NCBI GenBank assembly: GCA_002633025.1
Contig: NMRB01002961.1
Span: forward strand, 6,452-70,451
Length of the DNA stretch: 64,000 bases
Reading direction: 5' to 3'
Source: Notospermus geniculatus
Taxonomy: Eukaryota; Nemertea; Pilidiophora; Heteronemertea; Lineidae
Positions 22,601 through 32,705 of this stretch are shown in pieces; the stretch's first letter is position 1, and every line of letters begins with the position of its first letter. A model generated the notes under the pieces. It saw only the letters and a list, made by a program, of their open reading frames with translations, was not told where the DNA came from and did no database searches. A program made the translations under genes and the position numbers.

Positions 22601-24384
22601 CATCATCCGATTCAGCATCATCCTCCATTTCATCATCACTATCAGCTTCAACATCCTCCTCATCCTCATCATCATCTTCACTCTCAGCCTCATCTTCACT
22701 CCGACTAGCCTCCTCCTCACCACTCTCTGACTCCGACACTTCCTCCTCTTCTCGTTCCATGAAGTCGCCATCATCTGATGAATCCTCCTCAGAAATCCCC
22801 TCTGAACCTGTAACAATAATAGTGAGTCATTCTTTGTCTCTTATTTCCCATACCATAAAGTCCATCTACTTGAGGTCACAAAATGAATTGACTGGGAAAA
22901 TGAATCCTCTGTCACCTTACCAATATCTTCTTCTTGAACTTTGATCTTTTCTTTTGACTTCACAAGTTTTTTGGCCAACCTGGAACGTCAATTATACCTA
23001 ATTAACCTGGATGATTCAAGAGCCAACAACTAAGTGTTCGCTAAGTCTGACAAGATCTGAGGGTACTAGGAGATAATTACATTGGCCTACATTTCTGATT
23101 TGCAAGCAACTCAATACTACATGCACAAAAGCTTCAAACAACTTGCTCATACCTTTTCTTTGCTCTTCTCCCAAGGGGTTGATCAACTTTGTCTTTGGCA
23201 GCATCTGACAGGAAGGATTGAGCGACATCATTAGTAATAGGGACTCAGCAGCTCCACACTGCATACAACATTGAACATGTATGGAAAGGTAGGCCTAGGA
23301 GTAGTCATGAAATTCACGACTTCGAATATTTGGGATATTCTACGTCGTGATTCAGCACTCCATGTTGTGTGGAGGAAATTCTCCCGTCTGAGAAGGGCGA
23401 AATGTTTTCACTGCTGGTGAAGCTCTGGAAGCAGGACAGCATTTAAAAAGTATCCTATCATGAAGTTTCAATGTTCTAGATGACACTCCTACCGTTGCCC
23501 AAAAAATCTGACCACTTCCAAAGCGTTTAAAATCCGAAGTTTGAAGGACAGTGAAAACACGCCGCCATATCCCTGTACATCGTACTGTACATTGGTTTGT
23601 TGACTTCCGGAGCGAAAGGTCACTTGGGAGTTGAAGGTTCGAAAGGTCGGAATTATCGGATGTTTCTTCGCCCTTGGAGGAATAAACTTTCACCATTGCG
23701 CATGCGCAGAAGGCGCGTTTGAGCAATCGGAAACACTCGGCGATTTCCGATGACAGAAGAGGCAAACGCCGAAAGTGACGTCATCAAAACATTATGGCAG
23801 CCAAGTTCGGCGCGATGCAACATCGCATCGAAAAAAAGCAATTAAACCTATGTGTTCTGGTCAGATTACAATCAAAATGGTCCAGTCACCTACTGTTTTA
23901 TATGAACATTACAAATATTTGGTATTAAAAGCAATTTTCGCTGTAGGTTTTCGAGATATTCGCAATAAAAGTGCAGCGTGTTCGCCCTATTGATATGCAA
24001 ATTTTCGTTTACACTAGTCCCCATAGGAGTTTGTATTGATGTATCCGGTCGTAGAATCATAACTCTGTTATGTTCGGAGACAGGAGTTTTCGGTCTAGCC
24101 TAGGAGGGTCAATCATGATGACCTCTGAGATGGCCCCCTAGGTGGACTTTTATTTCGGCTTACGCTAGACGCGAGACAAATCTCACGCAGCATTCGCCAC
24201 AATGTTGAGACTGCAGATATCCCGTCGACGATAACATGATGATGATGAAGCCACATCGCTTACCTTGTTGTTTGACGAGGTGCCGAAGATGTTTCGGCAG
24301 TTCGAACTCCGGGGGTTTCTGCATCTTCGCCTTTCGACCTGGCCCCCGCTTCGGCCTTTGCGAAAAATCGCGGATTCTACCCAT
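16628..24384 (-). CDS. NOP2: NOP2/NSUN1 (p120) 28S rRNA cytosine-C5 methyltransferase
   Basis: Nucleolar SAM-dependent RNA m5C methyltransferase of the NSUN family, needed for large-subunit ribosome biogenesis. Exons on the minus strand: 24384-24264, 23204-23153, 22979-22921, 22807-22476, 22342-22226, 22106-22051, 21752-21667, 20674-20478, 20039-19721, 19544-19405, 19168-19079, 18646-18524, 17874-17777, 17652-17528, 17274-16628. They total 2562 nt (853 aa plus stop), phases consistent. Seen: basic N terminus ([20 protein letters not shown]), long Asp/Glu-rich stretch (about 78-227), SAM motif APGGKT (438-443), DAPCSGTG with Cys507 (motif IV) and STCS with Cys561 (motif VI, the catalytic nucleophile position in NSUN enzymes), the p120 signature [15 protein letters not shown], and a Lys-rich tail that is a likely nucleolar signal. 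The intron after 21667 is of the AT-AC type. Confidence 0.98.
17346..17359. repeat. Poly-C run in a NOP2 intron
   Basis: A run of about a dozen C bases, likely polymorphic and prone to sequencing error. It lies 70-85 bp upstream of the last NOP2 exon (on the transcribed strand). Confidence 0.8.
17958..18135. repeat. Dispersed repeat, copy 2 (first copy 3595-3765)
   Basis: Same orientation as the DHX36 intron copy, sharing CTGGATCCATTTCCATC, GCCCTTCCTCAG and GATGAAATTCTCTG. It lies in the NOP2 intron between exons 18646-18524 and 17874-17777. Confidence 0.7.
18141..18478. repeat. Diverged tandem duplication, about 200-bp period
   Basis: The block TTAGAATTGGCAGGCCACAA ... CACAGAATGCAAGAACTAT (18150-18282) recurs as TTAGAATTGACAGACCACAA ... 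CACGGAATGCAAAAACTAT (18353-18478). The same NOP2 intron holds both copies. Confidence 0.8.
18695..18905 (+). repeat. tRNA-derived SINE
   Basis: The head GTGCAGTGGTTATCAGGTCC ... GGGTTCGAATCCTGC resembles A and B boxes, and the body ends AAGACCCCATCCAAGTGAGG. It lies in a NOP2 intron. A relic with the reverse-complement tail is at 7200-7235. Confidence 0.7.
20224..20430. repeat. MITE family A, copy 2
   Basis: Terminal inverted repeats GTGACCCGTCACATCAAA and GTGACGTGTCAC. It ends within about 50 bp of the donor side of the NOP2 exon 20674-20478. Confidence 0.85.
20675..21666 (-). other. NOP2: U12-type AT-AC intron in NOP2
   Basis: Read on the minus strand, the intron starts ATATCCTTT immediately after exon 21752-21667 and ends TTCCTTAACCGTCCCAC before exon 20674-20478. 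These match the minor-spliceosome 5' site (ATATCCTT) and branch site (TTCCTTAAC); the branch region lies about 10 nt from a terminal AC. No GT donor at this position keeps the reading frame, and the AT-AC junction gives in-frame EKD-AMSAPDL, aligning with the equivalent region of human NOP2. The human p120 gene carries the classic AT-AC intron used to define U12 splicing. Confidence 0.93.
20771..20973. repeat. MITE family E, short copy (others 31445-32031, 51131-51588)
   Basis: The termini are inverted: AAGGAATCAAGCATAAAGGT on the left and GTTTGATTCCTTTAT on the right. The interior GAGAGACATCTGGTGGCGAC ... TATCCCTCAGTAACTACA is shared with longer copies. It lies inside the NOP2 AT-AC intron near its 3' end. 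Confidence 0.8.
23697..23783. promoter_or_regulatory. NRF-1 palindrome and CRE cluster in NOP2 intron 1
   Basis: TGCGCATGCGCA (23697-23708) is a perfect NRF-1 palindrome and TGACGTCA (23776-23783) a perfect CRE, within about 90 bp of CpG-rich sequence. The cluster is 600-690 bp downstream of the NOP2 start codon. It may be an internal or alternative promoter or an enhancer; no linked exon was identified. Confidence 0.4.
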
Positions 24385-25128
24385 GGTTTACTGCTTTGAT
24401 GTAAGACAAAGCACCATGTGCGTGTTTGTTTCAATTTACTTCACGGTGTTCGCTTAATTTAGTGATTTTTTCAGCCCGAATATCGCAAGAAGTTACCCAC
24501 CATTCATGCCATTGCCCACGTGCACTTTTTCGCTCGGGCATGTCGGGGTCAAGGTCAGAAGTGAAGAAATTAGGACTTTTACTTTTGATGATTGATAATA
24601 TTTACATTCAGTAAATATGGCCTATTTAACTAGTGACTTTGAAATACTGGCAAAAACTAATATCAATTACGTAATAAATACATTTTGATATTTCTAATGT
24701 GTATATTTAGCGTCAGTAACAAAATTTACTGATGCAAATCATTGGCTTCTATCAATCATTTCAGACCAAATTTGGACAGCTCTAACGCGAGACGCCATGA
24801 TGGACGTTGGTCCAAATCAGTCGCCATGGAATTTCCCGATTTAGACTTCTGAAATTTGTATTTTCTTTGAAAATCAGGTAAAAAACATGGTCCTTTTACT
24901 AGATAAAGTGTCGTAGGTTCATTAGACACAAATAGGATATACCTTGATCTTATTTCTCCCCATATTTGTCAACAGAAGCCTGCCAGGTCTTCCATACAAA
25001 ATGATCTGCAGTCAAATGCACTGTTGGCACAGTGCTGTCTGCTAAAGCAGTGTAAAGGGGGCGTCTCAAAAGGTAACATCATGTTGTGCCAAAACTCATT
25101 TAAATTTTTCACTGTGCTTTCATTTCAG
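24385..25128. promoter_or_regulatory. Head-to-head promoter region of NOP2 and the zinc-finger gene
   Basis: NOP2 starts leftward at 24384. A probable non-coding first exon of the plus-strand gene ends near 24880 at a donor (AATCAG|GTAAAA) and joins the acceptor at 25128. YY1-like GCCATGATGG and CGCCATGG motifs lie at 24790-24830. Transcription start sites cannot be placed by eye. Confidence 0.5.
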
Positions 25129-25137
25129 ATCAGCAGG

Positions 25138-28100
25138 ATGGCTTCAGGTAATGACAGCATTGAACAGGAAGCCATTTCTAAACATTCTCTGAGCCAGAAC
25201 ATTGAGCCAGCTGATCTCGGCCACACCGTTACTAGGCCTACTGTTGTTGTTGATGCTGTTCCCATGACAACTGCTGCTGCTGATGTTGTGGTTGATGATG
25301 CAGCCAATGAAGCATTTCTCAGTGGGAATACAAAGACTGTTGAACATGTTGACAGCATTGGAATTGAATCCGTTGCTTCAGCTCAAATCCCACCACCAAA
25401 AAAGAGAGGACGACCACCTCGCAAAATCAAGACTGCGGGCGAAGATGATGAATGGCGTGAAAGGAAGATTGAAATATCTTTAACAAATCGTGAGGCAGTT
25501 GTAACACGCACACGAACAGGGAGGACGTCACGTCGATCTATTTATGGTGACGACTTCGTGTCTCCGTTTGACACTAAGATGATCAAAGCGGAGTTAGATC
25601 GGGCAGAGAAGATAAAGAATACCGGTACTGACACCCCAAAGAGAGGTCGGGGGAGACCTCCACTGAAATCTGTTCCAGCTCCTAAGTCAGTGATAAAGAG
25701 CGAGAGTCTGGAAAAAATTTCCACATTACAAGATGTTGAAGCTGGCCGAACAACTCAGACAACTTTACCAGACATGTTGGGGAGTGTTGTCCCAGAGTCA
25801 ACATCAACTCCTTCAGAGGGTGTGCCGCAGGAAACAATGATGACACCAACAGAGGATGATTCAAAAGGCAGAGTGACTGATGGAGAAGTCCTGGTCGAGA
25901 CACCCAGTGAGGTTGTTCCAGTGCCGAAGAAGAGAGGCAAGGGGAGGCCTCCGAAGAAGAAGGAAGCGAACCCTCAGTATGAGGAGATCCCTGATGCTGA
26001 CTTGCTGGAAGAGGTTGAGGATGATTCTCTAGAAGGTGAGATTGTTTTGGGATGGGAGGATCACTGGTGAAGGGGGGGGGGGTTGTGCAAGTCTTGCCAT
26101 TTGAGGAGAGCAAGAGTGATTATTGAGATTGTACCTGAGGGGCTCAGTCACTCTCACTCCCCTCAGATAGCAAGGCCTGGTAGTGTTCTAAAAGTAGTTA
26201 TAATCTATCGTTGGCCATGACACATTTACACCATCTGTCTCACCAAGGACCAGGGTTTTGAAATGGACGCAAGTCTTCATTGGTGGGCCAAATGCATCCA
26301 GGAGTAGCCGTGTCAGGAATGACACCTCATATCATCATTCTATACTGATCTTTTCCAGCTGTCACAGAAGAAGAACAAGGCTTGTTAGACTTTCTAGAAA
26401 TGAATGGAGAGGATGATTTTAAGGAGTGGAGTGGTAATGATGTGCTTGCGGCGCTGGATACAGAGTCAGAAGGAAGTGATGAGGTAATCATAAATCTAAA
26501 CATCTGCAAATTCTGACTGAGATGCTGGGACTGTATACATGATGTCATTCATCCCCAGTGACTGCCTGCCCTGTCTAGTTGAAAAGATGAAACAAATGCA
26601 TTGAACCCCTTGCAGCTATTATATTGCACGGCTTAACCCGCCGGCCATGGAGGATTTCCTTTATGGCCTAGTGGTTGGCGCGTTGGTCTCCAAGCTAGAA
26701 GTTAAGCAACGTAGAGCACAATCAGTACCTATGTGGATGGGCACACGTACAAGACAAACATTTGGATCCATCAAGCTTGTGTCCAGTCTGTCCTGGTGTC
26801 GTGAATACAGGCTCCGAGTTGTATATTTTTCAGGTGGTACCAGTTGACCAGTCCAAGAGAATCCGTCACCTATCAGCCACTGCTGACATCACTGACTTGT
26901 TACCTGAACGCTGCTCAAGTTTTACGGATTGTCGCTGTGGCTTGTTCCATTGTCCATTATGCACTGTAGAGTACTTCAAACCAGTCAGTTACTTCAGAGT
27001 CATTTCTAAACACCTGAGTATACATGAGAAATATGGAGTCAAATTCCTTGGTAAGTTGTACCAAAATGTCAAGTTTGTCCTGAAGATACCCAAATATTTT
27101 TATGTGAGGAAGACGCCCCAGTTGGCTTACAGTTCCCTGGTAATGTACCATAGTAGACTCTCTGCTTTCACTCTCCAGATGTGATCTGCTGTCCCTGTCG
27201 ACTGGATTGCCGTGATACCAAGTCGCCTCATTTCCACTGCCCAGCTTGCGGAGACGTCAAGCTGACCAAGACTGTATTTGAGCGCCACCTGGAGAAACAC
27301 TCGGATGTGACTTACGTTCTTGATGCTCAGTGGAGGACGAGACCAAAGAAGCCGGTCAATCGAATTCCAGTAGGTCGTATTTCCTTATCTTAGAAACCTC
27401 GGCTGGTTATCTTTATACACTAACTCATAACAAAACACACAAAGTGGGGCCAAATTATCCTGTCCCTGGGACATAGGGGCCTATGCTGTATCCCAAGTCA
27501 GTGCTGGCAGCATGAGAGAAGAAGTTTGATCTCTCCCTGTCTTAAAATGCCTGTTGCTCATCATTTCAACTCTGTTTTTCACATTGCAGATACCTAAGAA
27601 AGTCCCGACGCCTACTCTGGATGAGCCTGTAAGTATGAGTCTTGTTTTTGGTCCCTTTGTGCTCCATTATCCCTGAGCTAATCCTCTTTCCCCATGTGCC
27701 AGTAATCTGACTGTATTGATGATTTCAGTCAGTATTCTAGGTAGTAATAGGTGTTGCTCAATATCGTGTGGTCTTTCCATTGATGCCAGCACATTCTATC
27801 ATTCAGGTTTTAAGTAACGTGACAGCCGTCCTGACCACAGAGTTCTTGGAGCACATCGGTGCCACGGAGGACACAGAGAATTTCCTGAGAGAGAAGTTGG
27901 CCATGGAGAAAGTGTACATCACTAAAGTTGCTGATCAGTGGATTATACACGGCCAGTGGGAACATATACAAAAGGCATACTCAAGGCTGAAAAAGGTTAG
28001 AAATATGAGAGCTGAAACCAAATACGGCATTATTATGGCCTCCACACCTCATTGTGGAGGACATGTTGATTTCGCAGGATTTCTTTCTTTCTATTGATCT

Positions 28101-30938
28101 CTCCGATTTTCAAATTCTGGGCACAGTTTTGCAAATACCACTGAATGGATCTTGCTCAGTTTTGCAAATACCACTGAATGGATCTTGCTCAGTTTTGCAA
28201 ATACCACTGAATGGATCTTGCTCAGTTTTGCAAATACCACTGAATGGATCTTGCTCAGTTAAATGGATCTTGCTCAAAGTTCATCACGACCTAGAGTATG
28301 ATTGTTGCTAGGTCCGAAAGGTTGGAATTTAACCAACTTTCATTATTAACCCAATTTGGGTGATTTTGGATGAAATCTACTGGCTCACGGCGCACTCAAC
28401 AATCCATGACGTCGCCCCTAGCAACACAGCGCCACTCTGACAAGGCGGCCACCACCCAGTAAATGAGTTCATGATGCGTTGACGTCCCCATCATATTAGA
28501 GCACAACCATCCAACATTTCAAATTCCTCTCATTTCAGCTGCACAAGGAGGCCAAGATCCAGAAGATGAGAGACCAGAAATCATCTGAAGGGGATGAGGT
28601 ACATTCACTTGATGCTGATGGAGAGTTGCTTGATGCCGGTGGAGAATCTAACTCAGTTGTGGGTCATGACTTGACCATCCCAGAACAAGAGGGGACAGAA
28701 ACCATCTCTGCAGCGACTGCCTCTGAAGAGACCCCCATAGTGAGTGATGTGGGACAAGATGACACAATGCAAGCTGAAAATACTGCTGAAGAAAATGAAA
28801 CTGACCCCGATTACAAACCTCGGCAATCCCGTCGCTCCAAGGATCAAATCAAGGCGTTGGGAATCAGATTGAAATGTCGTGTTTGTGGGCTGACTAAGCA
28901 TTCCAAAGACTCTCTCTACCGACACATCTGGCGATGTCATAAAGAGAAGAATCATATATGTCGTGTGTGCGGGCGAGGGTTCGGGCAGCGTAGCGATATG
29001 ACGAGACACCAGGACAAGTGCAAGGGGCAAAAGTTACAGTTACCAGAACCAGAGGGCGATGGTCCGTACAAGTGTGACTTGTGCGATAAAGTGTTACAAA
29101 CGCGCGAGACGCTGAAAGCGCATCATAAGTACATACACACCGAGTCTGGAGCTTGTGTTTGTCATTTATGTGGGAAGAATTTCCGCGCTCCACGTTATCT
29201 GAAGTCGCATTTAGTCCGTCATTCCGATCTGCGTACCTATATCTGTGGAATCTGTGGGAAGGGTTTCAAAGAGAGAGGAACGCTAAAAGAGCATCTTGGT
29301 ACCCACAAGGATATGAGCGAGAGGGTGAAGAAGTATAAATGTGAGCTCTGTCCTAAGTCATATTTCCGCCACACTGCGCTAATGGATCATATGAACTTCC
29401 ACACGGGGCAGAAACCTCACGTTTGCGCCGAGTGCGGGAGAGCTTTCATTGGACGGTGTGCGTTGATTAAACATCAAATGAGCCACGCTGACGACAAGAC
29501 TTACGAGTGTGACCGCTGTGGAAAGAAATTCAAATTCAAACATAAATTAGACGCACATTTTGTGACCCACACTGGCTTCAGTAAACATGTTTGCGATATT
29601 TGTGGGAAGTGTTTCACGACGTCGACAACGCTGCGTAAACACAGCTGTAAGGGGACGCTCCAGGTGGATAAAATGATGTTACAAGACGAAACAGCGCCAC
29701 CTGTCGATACGGGTAAACAAACGGTGCAACTATACATGTGTAGTTTATGTAATTTGACCTTCACGGAGTGGACGGAGGTCGCTAGTCACATGTTACTTCA
29801 CAATGAAGTGTCGGAGGGCGGAGTAGAAAATGGCGCCGATGCGACGGTGCAAATAGAGCTCCAGTCACAGGATTTGATTAATTTAGCAGACGCTGCAGCT
29901 AGCGCTAGTTTAGCTGCGTCTGCTGACGTGAACCAAACTGAGGACATGCAGAGCGTTATCAACGCGATTGCTCAGGTTCAGCAGATGGAGACAGCTGAGG
30001 CAGAATTAGACGAAGCTACGTCTGAAGCACAGCGTGCTCTCGCCCAGATACAGTATGATAAGATTCAGATACAAGATAGTAACATTGTTAGTGTGACTCA
30101 GGGCCTCCAGGGGGAGCCACATCAGGTTACCATACACCTTGAGGACGAGGACCAGTTCCAGATGGTACAGGAACAACTAGCAACCAATCCAGAACAGTTC
30201 CAGATTATTCAAGAAGGTGGCGTTGACGGTCAGGAGGAGTTCCAGGTCATTCAGGAAGTCGGCCAGGATCCTGACAGTCAGTTTCAGGTCATTCAAGACA
30301 TTGATGAACAAGTGGACAACCCGGTTGCCGAGGACGACGGGATGAACCAGACCTCATTTAGAATCATCCAAGGGGAGCCGGGGACGAGAGGTCAGTTTCG
30401 AATCCTACACAGTGAGGCGACGGGTCAGTTTAGGGTGATTCACGGTGACCCTCTGGGGGAGGGGAGCTTCCAGGTCATCCAAGACGCCGATGACCCGAGC
30501 CAATATCAGGTGATCCAGGAAGCCCAGGCCGACGGGGATTTTGATATGGTACACGAGATCACGGATGTGAATCAATTCCATGTCGTGCCAGGTTCTGAGA
30601 CGGCTGACGGGACCATCAAAACAATGCCCGCAGAGATCAGTGAGCGATCCATGATAAATATTGGTGATATTTCTATTGATCAGTTGACAGCTGTCACTCG
30701 TATTGCTATGGAGACAGAATCGACCAATGAGAATCAAGGAGAGATACTACTGGAGCCAGAAACAGCCAATGAGCATCAAGGAGAGATACTGCTGGAGTCA
30801 GAAACAGCCAATGAGCATCAAGGAGAGATACTAATGGTTCAGGATGGACACCCTATATATGATGCAGTGCAGGGTGAGGCGTTGGTCGGGAACACCGAGC
30901 CTGTCGTGCCGAGTGACACCCAAATGGAAACGTATTGA
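25138..30938 (+). CDS. AT-hook and C2H2 zinc-finger protein with QFxVIQ repeats
   Basis: Probable nuclear DNA-binding regulator, about 1352 aa. Exons: 25138-26035, 26359-26483, 26834-27050, 27179-27369, 27590-27628, 27807-27995, 28539-30938; total 4059 nt, phases consistent. The start is the first ATG after the acceptor at 25128. Seen in order: three AT-hook-like motifs (KKRGRPPRK about 88, KRGRGRPPLK about 168, KKRGKGRPPKKK about 263); two unusual Cys/His modules with HCPxC cores (about 370-410 and 417-455); a 63-residue segment 491-553 that does not look like a zinc finger; ten C2H2 or C2HC fingers from about 666 to 975; an acidic Gln-rich tail with eleven QFxVIQ-like repeats (about 1090-1240); and a final 14-residue repeat (ANEHQGEILLESET) in three copies. 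No orthologue name is assigned: the finger array alone is not diagnostic. The first exon could have an alternative upstream start within 25024-25128. Confidence 0.9.
26655..26760 (+). repeat. tRNA-like SINE fragment in a zinc-finger-gene intron
   Basis: TGGCCTAGTGGTTGGCGCG TTGGTCTCC resembles a tRNA A-box region; no intact B box was found. It lies between exons 26359-26483 and 26834-27050. Confidence 0.45.
28124..28275 (+). repeat. 33-bp tandem repeat, about 4 perfect copies
   Basis: The unit TTTTGCAAATACCACTGAAT plus GGATCTTGCTCAG is repeated about four times with virtually no differences, then degenerates. Unit length is a multiple of three, so all copies read through without a stop in one frame (VLQIPLNGSCS). 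It lies in the intron before the main zinc-finger exon. Confidence 0.9.
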
Positions 30939-31170
30939 GAGATATGAAATGTACCAACATGTAGTGAATACATGAAATGTGTTCTGACGAAAACCTTGAA
31001 TTCAATGCAGATTAGAATGTAAACAGAATTTCCAATCTCACAAACCTGAGTTAAGTTATATTGGATTTACTGGTCTCAGGCTGCCGGTGTCCATTAAAGT
31101 TCAGTTATATTCTTCAACTCAAATGTTCATCACATCCAGTGTTAGACCTATTTATTGTTGTTAATATTAA

Positions 31171-31352
31171 TGGGAGACTTTCCTGCTGTTAGAGGCCGTC
31201 TGTTAGCGGTCCTAGAACGTCACAAAATATGACGTCACCGACCTAAGTTATGGATGATGTTCTGGTGCGCACTTCCTCTCTGTGACGTCACATTCGATGA
31301 CGTTCTAGGACCGCTAACTAGTGGCGGCCTCTAACGGCAGGAAAGTCTCCCA
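31171..31352. repeat. Hairpin MITE in the zinc-finger gene's 3' UTR
   Basis: Left arm GGGAGACTTTCCTGCTGTTA ... GCGGTCCTAGAACGTCA and right arm TGACGTTCTAGGACCGC ... TAACGGCAGGAAAGTCTCCC form a strong inverted repeat of about 50 bp per arm. It lies between the stop codon (30938) and the polyadenylation signals at 31385 and 31400, so it would be transcribed in the 3' UTR. Confidence 0.85.
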
Positions 31353-31384
31353 TTCTTGTTTATATTATAATCTTCTTTCTGCAG

Positions 31385-31405
31385 AATAAAACAAAATGAA
31401 ATAAA
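31385..31405 (+). terminator. Tandem polyadenylation signals of the zinc-finger gene
   Basis: Two AATAAA hexamers about 15 bp apart (31385-31390 and 31400-31405), about 450 bp after the stop codon. Confidence 0.65.
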
Positions 31406-31444
31406 ATTCTCTTTGCTCTCTGCATCCATTGTTTTGATCCAATC

Positions 31445-32031
31445 ATAAGGAATCAAAGGTTTAATGTGAACGATGAAGTAACTGATGGATACACTTCATG
31501 TGTTGCCACCAGATGTCTCTCACTGCCAGAATTCTGCGTTTTCGTAATAGGCAGGAGCTTCAAAATTTGTGGTGGGGTACAGTGTACATGAACCTGTCAA
31601 CTTGATGCCTTGAATTCCATTCCTGAGGATAACGGAGCTATTGTCAGCACTAAGTGTTCCATGTGCAAAATGTACGTAAGCCAATAGCACACTGCCCGGT
31701 TTCTATTTTTACCAGCGAAGGTCGGACAAATATTAGATAACAAGTAGACTTACTGAGTGACCACATCGTCGATGGTGAGACAGGACAAAAGCAGGGTCGG
31801 ACAAACACAATGAAATTGACGCGTCCGACGTCACTCGGGCGGTTCGCTATTCAAATGTACACAGAATGATTGTTCGTGGGATTTTCAACAAAATTTGCAC
31901 TAGACCAGCAGAAGGATCTTGCCTATCATATGAAAGGATCAGAATGAAAATCTGTGGAAGTTTAAAGGGATACTGGCCACATTTATAAAATGCTAATTTG
32001 TAAGTTGAACCTTTATGTTTGATCCCTTTAT
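31445..32031. repeat. MITE family E, long copy
   Basis: Ends ATAAGGAATCAAAGGTTTAA and TTGAACCTTTATGTTTGATC are inverted. The interior carries GTTGCCACCAGATGTCTCTC, reverse-complementary to the 20771-20973 copy. It lies just downstream of the zinc-finger gene. Confidence 0.8.
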
Positions 32032-32705
32032 AATGCTTTGTGAAGGAATACCACTTCAAAACATCACCTCACTTGAAATAACCCTTCAAAAGTCACTGGT
32101 GATCAAAATTCAAAGAAAGTACTGAAAATACAATATGATTATTTTATTATGAACATTTCATTCAATAAGAGCCCCAGATGCCTGCAGTATATGTTCATGT
32201 TGGTATATATATATACATCAATTCAATTAAAAGGGTACAAAATATACAATAAGTCCATCACACTGTGATTCTTTCAACTAAATGTGGTTTTAACTCAAGT
32301 TTGTCCGCTTATCCATAGTTGGCCTATAATGTCACACTTGATGTCAAAGTTGCTCTCCTCGAGTCTTCCATGGTAGATTGGTACCACGATCCTCCGCTAG
32401 GTGTGTTTATGAGGATCAGCACAGACTATTACAATTTGCGTTTTAATTGGCTGCTACATGTATTTTTGTTTTAATAAAGTTAATTTAACAACAAAAACAA
32501 CATGTATTTAAAGACGTGGAAATACCACTGTTGAAAATGACGTCATTCTCCCTGAAGGGCAAAAGTAACAAAACTTGGGCTTACCAGTGGTGACATCGGC
32601 CTGTCTCAATACCATTCTATAATTTTGGCAGAAATTTATTCAGTCCCGTAATCCAAATGAATCCAGCAACTACATGTACTAGCAGTTTAAACATATTTAC
32701 AGTTT

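Noticed and set aside
22558-22944. Ser-rich 128-codon plus-strand frame
   Set aside because: Antisense of the Asp/Glu-rich NOP2 exon; no independent support.
23352-23765. 137-codon minus-strand frame in NOP2 intron 1
   Set aside because: No domain, and its second half is repeat-like sequence; possible exon of an unknown transcript but not supportable.
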